From contig JBBILC010000019.1 of the NCBI GenBank assembly GCA_037445115.1, positions 1 to 48,591 on the forward strand: a DNA stretch of 48,591 bases, written 5' to 3'. This document shows, one piece after another, positions 17,347 through 26,407 of this stretch (the first letter of the stretch is position 1; every line of letters begins with the position of its first letter). The notes below the pieces were generated by a model that did not search any database, was not told where the DNA came from, and worked only from the letters and a program-made list of their open reading frames with translations. The DNA is from Trichothermofontia sp037445115 (GTDB lineage: Bacteria > Cyanobacteriota > Cyanobacteriia > B231). A program made the translations under genes and the position numbers.

Positions 17347-17574
17347 ATGTTTCAGCCAACTCATCTTTTAATCACCAGATCGCGGCAAACCCCCGTCCAG
17401 CTTATCCCCACAGCCCACGGGATGCAGGTGCTAACAGAAGCGGAATGGCACCAAGGGCGATCGGCAGCGTTTGAGCTACGGCCACGCCAGGGTTTCTTTT
17501 GCCGAGGAGTGCCCGTTGTAGGCTACAGTTTGCAGCCGATCGCGGCTCCCGTCCCGGCTGCCGTCATCTGTTAA
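17347..17574 (+). CDS. Small conserved-looking protein, 75 residues
   Basis: ATG at 17347 is preceded by AGGAG with a ten-base gap and by an AT-rich stretch (17230-17290) suitable for a promoter. The product MFQPTHLLITRSRQTPVQLI... contains a basic, Tyr/Gly-containing C-terminal half (LRPRQGFFCRGVPVVGYS) and no transmembrane segment. It resembles short proteins I associate with cyanobacteria, but I cannot name the family. The frame also opens 15 codons upstream without a ribosome-binding site. It is convergent with ccaA, 40 bases away. Confidence 0.65.
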   Translation: MFQPTHLLITRSRQTPVQLIPTAHGMQVLTEAEWHQGRSAAFELRPRQGFFCRGVPVVGYSLQPIAAPVPAAVIC

Positions 17575-17614
17575 AGTCCCCTGGGATGTTAAGAGCCGCT
17601 CGTTAACGTACCGA

Positions 17615-18361
17615 TTAACGCACCGAAGCTGACCCCCGATAGATGCGATCGGCCTGCTCCGGCGGCAGCCAGTTCGTACCATAGGCCGTTCGGCTATCGG
17701 TCGCTGGCAAGGGCGCTTGGGGCAGATCGCAGACGGGAATAGTCGAGTGGAGGGGGACAAACGCCTGCTGATCGGGATCGTAGGACAACACTTCACCCTT
17801 TTCGATCTGGTAAATCCAGCCATAGAGCTTCAGCTTGCCCTGGTGGAGTTTCGATCGCACAACCGGATAGGTGCGCAGGTTTTCCAGTTGGGTTAGGACG
17901 TTCTCTGCCACGGCCAATTCGATCAGTTCTTCGTGGTCGCGCTGGCTGTAGTTTTCGAGTAACAAGCGACGGGTGGCTTCGGTATGTCTGAGCCACTCGT
18001 GGACCAGGGGCATGGATTCTTCGATCGCATGGAGTTTGAGTAGGCCCTTCATTGCCCCGCAGTGTGTATGGCCACACACGATAATTTGTTCAATGCCCAA
18101 GGCGTGGATGGCATACTCGATCGCGGCACCTTCCCCCCCGTTGGCGGCCCCATAGGGAGGCACAATATTGCCGGCATTCCGGAGGACAAATAATTCACCC
18201 AACTCCGATTGGGTAATGAGATTGGGATCAACCCGCGAGTCAGAACAGGCAATGAAGAGAATCCTGGGTTTTTGTCCTTCGGCCAGTTGTTCAAACAGAT
18301 CTTGGTGACTACAGAAATAGCCAGCCTTAAAGTTTCTCAGACCACGAATTGCTTTTTCCAC
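17615..18361 (-). CDS. ccaA: Carboxysomal beta-carbonic anhydrase CcaA
   Basis: 248 residues. It dehydrates bicarbonate to CO2 inside the carboxysome. Zinc ligands C39, H98 and C101 and the D41/R43 dyad are seen in CSDSR and CGHTHCGAM; GNIVPPYGAANGGEGAAIEYA is also characteristic. The C-terminal extension ending EQADRIYRGS matches CcaA/IcfA of beta-cyanobacteria, the part that recruits it to CcmM. The start is GTG at 18361 with AAGGGGG five bases upstream, giving an N-terminus MEKAIRGLRNFKAGYF that lines up with known CcaA; the longer frame to 18403 is not needed. As in many beta-cyanobacteria, it is away from any ccm cluster. Confidence 0.93.
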   Translation of the reverse strand: MEKAIRGLRNFKAGYFCSHQDLFEQLAEGQKPRILFIACSDSRVDPNLITQSELGELFVLRNAGNIVPPYGAANGGEGAAIEYAIHALGIEQIIVCGHTHCGAMKGLLKLHAIEESMPLVHEWLRHTEATRRLLLENYSQRDHEELIELAVAENVLTQLENLRTYPVVRSKLHQGKLKLYGWIYQIEKGEVLSYDPDQQAFVPLHSTIPVCDLPQAPLPATDSRTAYGTNWLPPEQADRIYRGSASVR

Positions 18362-18526
18362 GCCAACCCCCTTTTTGAAGACGATGAGTGCTGTCTTAAA
18401 CACTCCCCGTCCTAAGTCAAACCATCAAGGGGCAGGGTGATCGTTGACAGCAGTCTTAACCCGATTCCTATCCTACCCCTTGGGGTTACCCCTGATCCCA
18501 ATTGGCCCTGATGCCAAGGGAGACCC

Positions 18527-19432
18527 TTAGCGTTGCCATTTCCGTAGCTGGAATTCCCCGATCGCCGCAACACTGTGCAGTTCCCGGAGACGTTGATTGA
18601 GTTCGGCGATCGTTTGGGCTTGGGTGTCCACCTGACTCTGTAATGCCGCTTGGGTAGACGCTTCCTGGCTAAACTCAGCCTCCAGTTGCGCCTGGAGGGC
18701 TATAACTTGCGCTTGAAGGTCGGCGATTATTTGGGCCTGTGCCATGAGTTGGGCTTGGTCGTTCTGACTCTGGGCCGTGCTGGCGGCGGTGGTTGCGGCT
18801 AACTGTTGCTGTAAGTCAGCCACTTGCTGCTGCAAATTCTGGTAAACCTGGTGGGCGGCCTGTTGGTCAGCCAGGGTGGTCTGTAGGTGTTGCTCCCGAT
18901 CGTGCAGGGCGGCTTGCAAGGTGGTGACCTCACCCGATCGCTGGGCTAGCTGTTGTTGGAGAGAAGCCTCGGCCTGTTGGAGTGCCGCGATCGTTTGTTC
19001 TTGCTGTTGGCATACTTGGGCCTGCTCCGCAAGCTGTTGCTGCAATTGGGCGATCGTGGTGGCTTGGTCCTGTTGGGTCTGTTGCAGTGCTTCGCAGCGA
19101 GCCTGTAAAGCAGCCTGTTCAGCCATCTGACGCTCCAGTTGGGCCGATAACGGACCCTCCGGGGACACCTTACTGGGGGTGACCGGCTGGGCCACAGGCG
19201 ACGGGGCCGCCGTGGCTGTCTTGGCTTGACGGGTGACATCAGCCGCCGCAGGCACCGCAGTTTCGGGTGTTACTGTCGTGGGTGCGATCGATCCACTCGC
19301 TACGGGGGGAGCCTCCGCTGGTGATGGGGGTGAGGCACTCGTGGCCGTCGAGGACGATTGACTTGCTTTCGGCTTACTCTTGGCGGGGGTACTAGACGAT
19401 GAGGAACTCGTGCTGCGGCTCTTCCTGGCCAT
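18527..19432 (-). CDS. Long coiled-coil protein with disordered N-terminus
   Basis: 301 residues. Residues 1-100 are Ser/Ala/Pro/Thr-rich with Lys/Arg (MARKSRSTSSSSSSTPAKSK), typical of disorder; residues about 105-285 are an almost unbroken Gln/Ala/Leu coiled coil (LQQQLAEQAQVCQQQEQTIA and similar). The C-terminus ends IGEFQLRKWQR. No signal peptide or transmembrane segment, so it is presumably cytoplasmic. Start supported by AGGAG eight bases upstream. Function unknown; a structural or scaffold role is a guess from architecture. Gln-rich coiled coils give many chance matches, so database similarity would need care. Confidence 0.8.
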   Translation of the reverse strand: MARKSRSTSSSSSSTPAKSKPKASQSSSTATSASPPSPAEAPPVASGSIAPTTVTPETAVPAAADVTRQAKTATAAPSPVAQPVTPSKVSPEGPLSAQLERQMAEQAALQARCEALQQTQQDQATTIAQLQQQLAEQAQVCQQQEQTIAALQQAEASLQQQLAQRSGEVTTLQAALHDREQHLQTTLADQQAAHQVYQNLQQQVADLQQQLAATTAASTAQSQNDQAQLMAQAQIIADLQAQVIALQAQLEAEFSQEASTQAALQSQVDTQAQTIAELNQRLRELHSVAAIGEFQLRKWQR

Positions 19433-19439
19433 ACCATGT

Positions 19440-19685
19440 CTCCTTATGATGTGAGGGCTTCAGAGTCTATCCAGAATGGCGCAAGGCCCACAAAGTTGCA
19501 AGCAAATGCCATTAACCTGAAATCGACCTTAATCTATTCAACAAAATTCAGCCAAGTTCGGATCATTCTCTAACGTTTTATTAAGACAATTCCGGCGCGT
19601 GAAGGTGTTGGGTCTCGCACACTCAGCACCAACCTACAGTTCCCCAATTTTAGGGATGACAGACCACGAGACTTCTTATTAGTTC
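19440..19685. other. Intergenic stretch with a partial MITE copy
   Basis: The right half of the element seen at 123-256 recurs here: TGTTGGGTCTCGCA, CACCAACCTACAG and TTTTAGGGATGACAGACCACGAG at about 19604-19674. The left terminus is not recognisable. The rest is AT-rich and may contain the promoter of the coiled-coil gene. Confidence 0.5.
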
Positions 19686-21023
19686 TTAGGTTACTAACCG
19701 GTGGATAGGGATTTCGATCGTGAATATGGTGCCTTTACCGAGCGCAGAAGTGCAGGATAATTTCCCTCCGTGCTTCTCTGTCACAATCTGGTAGCTAATG
19801 GACAGGCCCAGGCCCGTTCCCTGACCCACAGGCTTGGTCGTGAAAAAGGGGTCGAAGATGCGTTGGACAACTGTTTCTGGGATGCCTGGTCCGTTATCGC
19901 TAATAACGATCGCGACCCAACCAGCGCGGCAAACTTCAGTCCGAATCCGAATCTGTCCAGGTTCAATGCGGATAAAGCCGGATTGTCGCTGCTGCTGGCT
20001 TTCCTCCAAAGCATCGATCGCATTCCCCAAAAGGTTCATAAAAACCTGATTCAGTTGACCCGCATAACAATCAATAAGGGGGACATCGCCATAGTCTTTC
20101 ATCACCTCGATCGCGGGCCGTTCAGTGGTTGCCTTGAGACGACTTTGTAAGATAACCAGGGTACTATCGATTCCTTCATGAATATTGACCTGCTTAACTT
20201 CGGCCTCATCCAGACGTGAGAACATTCGGAGCGATTTAACAATCTCACAAATACGATTTGCTCCCGTTTGCATTGAGTTAATGACATTATCGAGATCCTG
20301 TTGTAGAAAGGCTAAATCGATCGTGTCAATCTCGTCTTGAATGGCCTGCGCTGGCTCAGGATAATGTTCCTGGTAGAGTTTTACGAGTCCTAGTAAATCA
20401 TTAAAATACTGATGGGCATGGTTCAGGTTGCCATAAATAAAGTTGACGGGATTATTAATCTCATGGGCAATGCCAGCGACCAATTGTCCCAGGCTTGACA
20501 TTTTCTCGGTTTGCACCAACTGAAGTTGGGTTTGCTGAAATTTTTCCAGGAGTTCAGTTAGCTCCGCATGGCTTTGGGCCAGTTCAGTTTGGGCTTGTTG
20601 GCGTTGATGGACTTCCTGGGTGAGTTCTTCAATTTTCTGATTGAGGAGGGTAAAGTCAGCATTGGCTGCCGATCGCAGTTCCAGCCTTAACAAGACCAAC
20701 GCTGGGGCCTCTGGCGACCAGGGACGAAACACAGCCCCTTCCGCACGACAGATCGCTGCTTTGCCCGATTCTAAAGGACTGCTTAAAGTTAAGCTCCCCA
20801 GCACCAATTGCCGACTCTTGGCGCAGGCTTGCAAATAGGCAACCACCTGCTCTGGCAGTTCCACCAGTAAATCCCAGAGCCATTTGCCCACTAAGTCCTT
20901 ACTCTTAATCCCCAGGAGGTTAGCCGCTGGCTTATTACTCGCTAAAATTTCACCTTCACTAGTCACCAGCAGCATCGCTTCTGGTAAAACTTTGGCAACC
21001 TGAAGAAATTGTTCGGGGGTCAT
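19686..21023 (-). CDS. PAS-domain sensor histidine kinase
   Basis: 445 residues. An N-terminal PAS domain (about 1-120; AMLLVTSEGEILASNKPAAN) is followed by a coiled coil (about 130-190), a DHp helix with the phospho-acceptor H in VAGIAHEINNPVNF, and a HATPase domain with N-box NQVFMNLLGNAIDALEE, G1 ISDNGPGIP, F-box DPFFTTKPVG and G2 GTGLGLSISYQI. No transmembrane segment; probably cytosolic. The open frame reaches 21173, but residues before MTPEQFLQVAKV look non-homologous. No response regulator is adjacent. It is a close paralogue of the kinase at 46023-47615. Confidence 0.9.
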   Translation of the reverse strand: MTPEQFLQVAKVLPEAMLLVTSEGEILASNKPAANLLGIKSKDLVGKWLWDLLVELPEQVVAYLQACAKSRQLVLGSLTLSSPLESGKAAICRAEGAVFRPWSPEAPALVLLRLELRSAANADFTLLNQKIEELTQEVHQRQQAQTELAQSHAELTELLEKFQQTQLQLVQTEKMSSLGQLVAGIAHEINNPVNFIYGNLNHAHQYFNDLLGLVKLYQEHYPEPAQAIQDEIDTIDLAFLQQDLDNVINSMQTGANRICEIVKSLRMFSRLDEAEVKQVNIHEGIDSTLVILQSRLKATTERPAIEVMKDYGDVPLIDCYAGQLNQVFMNLLGNAIDALEESQQQRQSGFIRIEPGQIRIRTEVCRAGWVAIVISDNGPGIPETVVQRIFDPFFTTKPVGQGTGLGLSISYQIVTEKHGGKLSCTSALGKGTIFTIEIPIHRLVT

Positions 21024-21303
21024 AACTAATTGGAAGGCGATCGCCCTTGTCCCAACGAAATCGTTGCACCGCAGCAGTACCGGTTTAGGTCCTACCCCCT
21101 GATACCGCCCATATCGCCCTTCGCCGAGTGCTAGGGCGGAGGGAAATCCCCGCAAGACAAGAGGGTTCCCCAATCTCTAAAACGTGGGTGGGTAGGTAGC
21201 CCGCCTGTGATGGGGACAATTGGGCGCGCTGGGGACAGCCAAGTCCTCGCTATACTGGGACGGCTATTCCACCTGGCATCTGCTATCTCCTGGGTTGGCT
21301 AGA

Positions 21304-21837
21304 TTACTTGAAGTATTCGCGACCTTCCGCATCTTCTGCTTCTTCCGTGGGTTTCAGGTAGACCACAACTCGGCAGCCACTTGCACCATCGGCGATCGTT
21401 TCCTGTAGCTCAACTTTGGCATAACCCAGGTTATCCGCTGCGATCGAGCCAAATACATTGGAGGTCATCATGCACATGGACGGGCGACCAATCACCTTTT
21501 CGGCAAAGGGGCAGACGCGATTCCCAAAAACAATCTTTTCGTCGCTTTCCTCAATAATGTAAAAATCTCCTTGAATGCGGGCCTTCAGATCCACCAGCAC
21601 CGCTGCCACCTGTTCGCGGGATAGCTCCGAAACCTGTAGGGCTGCCTTATAGGCATGGTCAATTTGGCGGCCCATCGCTTGCCCCACCACACTAATAAAT
21701 CCGGAGGCTTCTTCCAGACCCACTACGTCCTGGAGCGTACCCGCCAGTTCGCGGATCAAGGTGCGTAAAAATACATCCCGCTCTAAGGGGACTGGCAGAT
21801 CCCGGAATGAGGCTATAGCCGTCGTCGATTCACTCAT
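21304..21837 (-). CDS. Methanogen output domain 1 (MetOD1)-type protein
   Basis: 177 residues. The ATG at 21837 (MSESTTAIASFRD) has GAGG eight bases upstream; the frame open to 21915 is not used. The C-terminal half contains VCPFAEKVIGRPSMCMMTSN and GYAKVELQETIADG, the pattern of the MetOD1 family, a small-molecule-binding-like output domain, with two conserved cysteines that could bind metal or act in redox sensing. The N-terminus (LRTLIRELAGTLQDVVGLEEASGFISVVG) is helical. The kinase gene begins about 280 bases downstream on the same strand, so it may be a sensory partner; that is inference. The assignment is by family recognition only. Confidence 0.7.
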   Translation of the reverse strand: MSESTTAIASFRDLPVPLERDVFLRTLIRELAGTLQDVVGLEEASGFISVVGQAMGRQIDHAYKAALQVSELSREQVAAVLVDLKARIQGDFYIIEESDEKIVFGNRVCPFAEKVIGRPSMCMMTSNVFGSIAADNLGYAKVELQETIADGASGCRVVVYLKPTEEAEDAEGREYFK

Positions 21838-22084
21838 AGGAAATCCTCGTAAATTCAACCCTATCGAACCGCGAGCTAGACAAGTTGAGTCATTGCCCCT
21901 AGTCGCAATTCCCACTGGTGCGATGCGGAAACCCGCAGCCTGTTTCTATAATACTCAACGGTTTGGGTGCAGGAGTCCGGACAATTTGACTAAATCTTGG
22001 TCGTCTAATTTTCTAGCCCGATCGCCCCTTAGATGACCTTAGATGACCAAGGTTGGGGGATCAAGCAGCGTTGATCCCTGTACC

Positions 22085-22774
22085 TTACTCGGCGTGTAAG
22101 CGCTGTAAGTGATCAACAAATCCTTGATGTTCAGGGGTATTAATCCCCTGCTGGAGGATGCTGAGGACTGCGGCAAGATCATTGGCCAGGAGACGATCGC
22201 AGGCCAACCACAACCCTGGGAATTGCTGACTGCGATAAATCCCATCCGTATCGGGTCCCAGGGTTTGATAGATTCCCTCATCTAGGTAAAACCAATCGAT
22301 CGCCTGATTATAAGTACGCCAAACAATATACTCTTGCACCCAATTCCGCTGATAAACTCGTAACTTGTCATGCAGATCATAGGACGCACTACTCGCAGCA
22401 ATTTCGACAATCAACTCCGGTGTCCCCTCAATATAATCATCCGCACTAATCCGGGAGCGTCCTCCCTGCACCAAACGCAAAATCGCATCCGGTTGCGGTT
22501 CATTGTCGGCATCTAAGCGAACGGTCGGCGTATCCGCTGCTTCTACCCCTTGGGTCGCTGCACAATAGGTCCCCAACCAGGTGTTTATTAATAAGTGCGG
22601 GTGCCCATGACTGCGATACCTTAGGGGAGAAGCCACGTACACCACTCCTTCGATTAATTCAGCTTTTCTGAGATGGGGCATGGCCATATAGCGACGCTCA
22701 AACTCAGCGCGACTCAGGCGATCGCCACTCTCCAGCGGCGGCAGTTGTGGGGGGGGAATGGGCATTTTAACCAT
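22085..22774 (-). CDS. Uma2 family endonuclease (DUF820)
   Basis: 229 residues. Uma2/DUF820 proteins have a PD-(D/E)XK restriction-endonuclease-like fold and are strongly expanded in cyanobacteria; their biological role is unclear. The core is visible as EPQPDAILRLV followed by TPELIVEIAASSASYDLHDKLRVYQ (candidate catalytic D, E and K). The conserved start-region RAELIEGVVY-type segment is present as RKAELIEGVVYVASPL. ATG at 22774 (MVKMPIPPPQ) has AGGG six bases upstream. It lies just downstream of the RND permease stop, on the same strand, and could be read through from it. Confidence 0.9.
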   Translation of the reverse strand: MVKMPIPPPQLPPLESGDRLSRAEFERRYMAMPHLRKAELIEGVVYVASPLRYRSHGHPHLLINTWLGTYCAATQGVEAADTPTVRLDADNEPQPDAILRLVQGGRSRISADDYIEGTPELIVEIAASSASYDLHDKLRVYQRNWVQEYIVWRTYNQAIDWFYLDEGIYQTLGPDTDGIYRSQQFPGLWLACDRLLANDLAAVLSILQQGINTPEHQGFVDHLQRLHAE

Positions 22775-22816
22775 CGCTGACCCTGCCAGACTAACGTGCA
22801 AGCGAGTGTCTTCCCA

Positions 22817-25800
22817 TCATAAACGGCCCATTGGGTCAAGGTCATAATTGGGCGTTGTTGCCTCCATCACTGGTTCCAGCTTGCGCCACCGGGGCCGTCG
22901 CGGCTCATGGAGCAGTGTATAGAAGCAAGGAATGATAAACAAGGTCAGAATTGTCGCCAGGGACAGGCCGGAGAACACCACAATCCCCAATGGTTGCAGA
23001 AATTCGCCGCCTTCTCCTAAGCCCAACGCGAGGGGGAAAAGCCCCAAAACCGTGGTAATCGTGGTCATGAGGATCGGACGTAGCCGTTGCGGTGCAGCCT
23101 TCAAGATCGCCACTGTATGACTCACCTGTTCCTGTTCGCGGATCTGGTTGGCCAACTCCACCATAATGATGGCGTTGTTGACCACAATCCCCACGAGCAA
23201 CACCACCCCGACAATGACCGTCGCCCCGATCGCCGTTTGGGTCACATAGAGGCCCAGAATGCCCCCCGCCAGGGCCAAGGGCACCGTCAGCATAATCACG
23301 AGCGGGTCCAGCAGAGAGTTGTACTGCACGGCCATCACCACAAACACCATGAACGCGGCCAGCCCCCCCAACAGGACCAGCGAGGATTGCAATTGCCGGT
23401 TAGTCGCCGCATTGGCGCTGGGCAGCACCGATACGCCGGGGGGCAGTTCCACCTGGGCCAGGATCGCTTCGACTTCCGCGAGGGCTTTACTGAGGCTAGC
23501 GCCATCGGTCAAACTCCCCGCAATGAGCGAAACCTGACGTTGATTGATGCGCTGGATTTCACCCGGAGCCGTCCCCACGGCGATCGTGGCCACATCCCCC
23601 AACTGCACCCGCTGACGATCGGGGGTAAACAGGGGAATCTGACGTAGCTGACCAGGACGCTGCACACTGCCTGGCTCGACTTGCACCTTGATATCCACCA
23701 GACGGTTTTGTCGTTGGAGTTGGGTAGGCACCGACCCATTCAAGGCCGTTTGGATCGTTTCGCCCATCGTTTGGGCGGATAGCCCCAAATCCGCTGCCCG
23801 GTTCCAATCCGGTCGAATCTGGATCTCCGGCTGGCGTTGCTCCGCATCGGGCCGGAAACGGGCCAGGGTTGCCTGCTCCCGCAGGGCCGCCAGGACTTGA
23901 CGACTGGCTTGCTCCAACGCCTGCGGGTTGTCCCCTTGTAACCCAATATCCAGATCCGCCCGCACCGGCGAATTGCTGAGAATCAACCCCCGGACCGACT
24001 CCGGCTGCATCCGAATCGTGGTATCCACCAGGGGCAGGTCCTGGAAAATGCCATCCATGCGATCGACAAAGGCCGCCACACTGGTCCCCGGCTTGAGGGT
24101 GATGGTACTGGACCCCCGCAACGCATTCTCACTGGTCGAGGTCCCAAACAGTGCCCCGCCTGCCGTCGTGAACACATAGTCCGTTTCCGGTTGTTGCAGC
24201 AGCAGGTCGTCCAGGGTTTGCATAACCCTACGGTTGGCACTCAAGGGTGTCCCAGGGGGGAATTGCACAAACATCCGAGCCTGTCCCGTATTAATTCGGG
24301 GCAAAATTTCCTGGGGAACTTGACCGAGTAGCCAGAGACTCCCACCCCCCAAGATGACCACCGCAAGGGCGATCGTGATCAAGCGATGGCGCAAGACCTC
24401 GGCCAGGAAGGTCGCATACTGACGGGTTAATCCTTGCAATTGCCGCTGAAAAACCCGAATTAACAGGAATTGCTGCAAACCACTGCGCACGGGCAGGGCC
24501 AAGAGCCGCGAGGCCAGCGTGGGGACAACGGTTAAGGCCACCACCAGCGAGGCTGCGACGGCAAAGCTAATGGTCAAAACCAGTTCATTAAACAGGAGGG
24601 CAATAAAGCCCCCCAGCAGCAGGAAGGGCAGGACCACCACCAGGTTCGTCGTCGTGGAGGCCAGCAAGGCCGACTCCAACTCGCGGCTGCTCACCTCCGC
24701 CTGGAGCAAGGCCTGTTGGGACGAGAGGGGAGCCTCTCCCGCCCGCCGTTGGCTCACCTCCATCCCTGTAGCCAGATTTTCCAGCATGACGATCGCGTTA
24801 TCGACCACAATCCCCACCCCCAGGGCCAAGCCCCCCAAACTGAAGACGTTCAGCGAGAGGTTGAAAAAGCCCATCAGCAGCAGGGCTGTCAAGGTTGCCA
24901 GGGGAATTGCAATCACAATGATCAGCGTTTGGCGCAAGGACCCCAGGAATAGCAGCACCGCGATCGCCGCCAAGCCCGCCCCAGACAGCCCCGCTGTGAT
25001 GACATTGCGGATCGAGTTCTGAATAAAGCGGGACTCATCCAGGGTGGGAGTCAGCACCAGATCCGCCGGGAGAACCCCCGATTGCTTCAGTTGCTCTAGT
25101 CGGGTCTTGACCCCTTCCACAACCTGGACCGTATTGGCCTCCGCCTGCTTTTGCACACTGACCTTGACGGCAGGCTCGCCATTGAGCATGACAAAAATCC
25201 GTTGCTCTTCGGTCCCGTCGGTAATCGTGGCCACATCCCGCAGGTAAACCTGTTGGGGCGGTGACGTATTGGGGACGGGGATCAGCAAATTGCGGATCGC
25301 CTCCGCATCCTGGAAGCGCCCGACCAAACGGGTTAAGGGTTCCGTTTCCCCGCCGCGAATGCGTCCCCCCGCCGTATCCAAATTCCGTTCCCGCAGCGCA
25401 CTCAAGACATCATTGAGGCCCAATCCGACTGCCTGAAGTCGTTGTAGATCCAGGTTAACCTGAACTTCTTCGCGCACCCCGCCGGAAATATTGACACTGG
25501 CCACCCCCGGCACCCGCGCCAACTCCCGCGCCAACTCCTCATCCGCAAACACCCGCAGGTCCACCGCCCGCAGGGAAGGCGACATCAGGGCCATTTCATA
25601 AACGGGCAGTTGCGATGGATCAAACTTAAATAACCGGGGGGTTTCCGCTGTATCCGGCAAGCGATCGCGGGCACGATTCAGCACCGCCGTCGCATCATTC
25701 AGGGCTTGGTCAATGTTACCGCCCGGTTCAAAAAACAGATCCAGGCTCACCTGTCCCTCCCGCGTCTGGGAGAAAACCTGGACCACCCCCTCCGTTGCCG

Positions 25801-26041
25801 ATAGGGCCTCCTCCAGGGGCCGGGTAATTTCATCGATCGCCACCTCTGGGGCAATCCCTGGGGCCGCCATCCGCAACCCAATCCGGGGATAGGTAATCGA
25901 AGGCAACAGATCAACCGGTAACCGCAGGGTGACAAACACCCCCAACACAATCACCGCAAGCGTCAAAACCAGGGTGCCAATATGCCGTCGAATCGCCAGC
26001 CCACTGAGGCTCACACCGGAACGACTAGGGAAGGAAGTCAT
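22817..26041 (-). CDS. RND efflux transporter permease (AcrB/HAE-type)
   Basis: 1074 residues, typical of RND permeases, inner-membrane proton-driven exporters that work as trimers with a periplasmic adaptor and TolC. Twelve hydrophobic segments are expected: one at about 20-38 and two sets of five-six around 330-540 and 850-1040. The TM4 proton-relay region reads GVGIVVDNAIVMLENL, with Asp-Asn in place of the usual Asp-Asp of AcrB, as in several other RND subfamilies. Periplasmic docking/pore segments fill about 40-330 and 560-850. The adaptor gene lies upstream on the same strand, separated by 366 bases containing tandem repeats. No tolC is in the window. Drug or metal substrate cannot be predicted. 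Confidence 0.93.
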   Translation of the reverse strand: MTSFPSRSGVSLSGLAIRRHIGTLVLTLAVIVLGVFVTLRLPVDLLPSITYPRIGLRMAAPGIAPEVAIDEITRPLEEALSATEGVVQVFSQTREGQVSLDLFFEPGGNIDQALNDATAVLNRARDRLPDTAETPRLFKFDPSQLPVYEMALMSPSLRAVDLRVFADEELARELARVPGVASVNISGGVREEVQVNLDLQRLQAVGLGLNDVLSALRERNLDTAGGRIRGGETEPLTRLVGRFQDAEAIRNLLIPVPNTSPPQQVYLRDVATITDGTEEQRIFVMLNGEPAVKVSVQKQAEANTVQVVEGVKTRLEQLKQSGVLPADLVLTPTLDESRFIQNSIRNVITAGLSGAGLAAIAVLLFLGSLRQTLIIVIAIPLATLTALLLMGFFNLSLNVFSLGGLALGVGIVVDNAIVMLENLATGMEVSQRRAGEAPLSSQQALLQAEVSSRELESALLASTTTNLVVVLPFLLLGGFIALLFNELVLTISFAVAASLVVALTVVPTLASRLLALPVRSGLQQFLLIRVFQRQLQGLTRQYATFLAEVLRHRLITIALAVVILGGGSLWLLGQVPQEILPRINTGQARMFVQFPPGTPLSANRRVMQTLDDLLLQQPETDYVFTTAGGALFGTSTSENALRGSSTITLKPGTSVAAFVDRMDGIFQDLPLVDTTIRMQPESVRGLILSNSPVRADLDIGLQGDNPQALEQASRQVLAALREQATLARFRPDAEQRQPEIQIRPDWNRAADLGLSAQTMGETIQTALNGSVPTQLQRQNRLVDIKVQVEPGSVQRPGQLRQIPLFTPDRQRVQLGDVATIAVGTAPGEIQRINQRQVSLIAGSLTDGASLSKALAEVEAILAQVELPPGVSVLPSANAATNRQLQSSLVLLGGLAAFMVFVVMAVQYNSLLDPLVIMLTVPLALAGGILGLYVTQTAIGATVIVGVVLLVGIVVNNAIIMVELANQIREQEQVSHTVAILKAAPQRLRPILMTTITTVLGLFPLALGLGEGGEFLQPLGIVVFSGLSLATILTLFIIPCFYTLLHEPRRPRWRKLEPVMEATTPNYDLDPMGRL

Positions 26042-26073
26042 AAGCGTTCATTAGATAGGGGGAGGGGAGTTTG

Positions 26074-26137
<64 letters not shown>

Positions 26138-26139
26138 CA

Positions 26140-26165
26140 TTGTGGGGTAGGCATCCTGCCTGCCC
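26140..26165. repeat. Copy of the GGGTAGGCATCCTGCCTGCC repeat
   Basis: TTGTGGGGTAGGCATCCTGCCTGCCCC directly follows the ACAGAAG array. Same family as at 2672-2753 and 43830-43966. Confidence 0.75.
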
Positions 26166-26272
26166 CAACCTTAGGGGCGTGCCATAGCCTTAATCAACCA
26201 CGCAGAAAATTTGAATTCTGAACTTTGCCTTTAACCTGTTGTCCGAGTAGCTCGAAAAGTAAATTCTGCAAC

Positions 26273-26380
26273 GTTCGTAGTGCTGGCTTTAGCCTGCAAC
26301 GACTAAAGTCGTTACTACCAACATGCGGTTCGTAGTGCTGGCTTTAGCCTGCAACGACTAAAGTCGTTACTACCAACATG
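26273..26380. repeat. Two identical 53-bp direct repeats
   Basis: The unit GTTCGTAGTGCTGGCTTTAG...TACTACCAACATG is present at 26273-26325 and 26328-26380 without a mismatch. Each unit can fold: AACGACTAAAGTCGTT is a local hairpin and GTAGT pairs with ACTAC at the edges. A diverged reverse-complement copy flanks the MITE at 93-280. Confidence 0.85.
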
Positions 26381-26407
26381 TGAACAACTTTGCGAAACTT
26401 TGCTGTA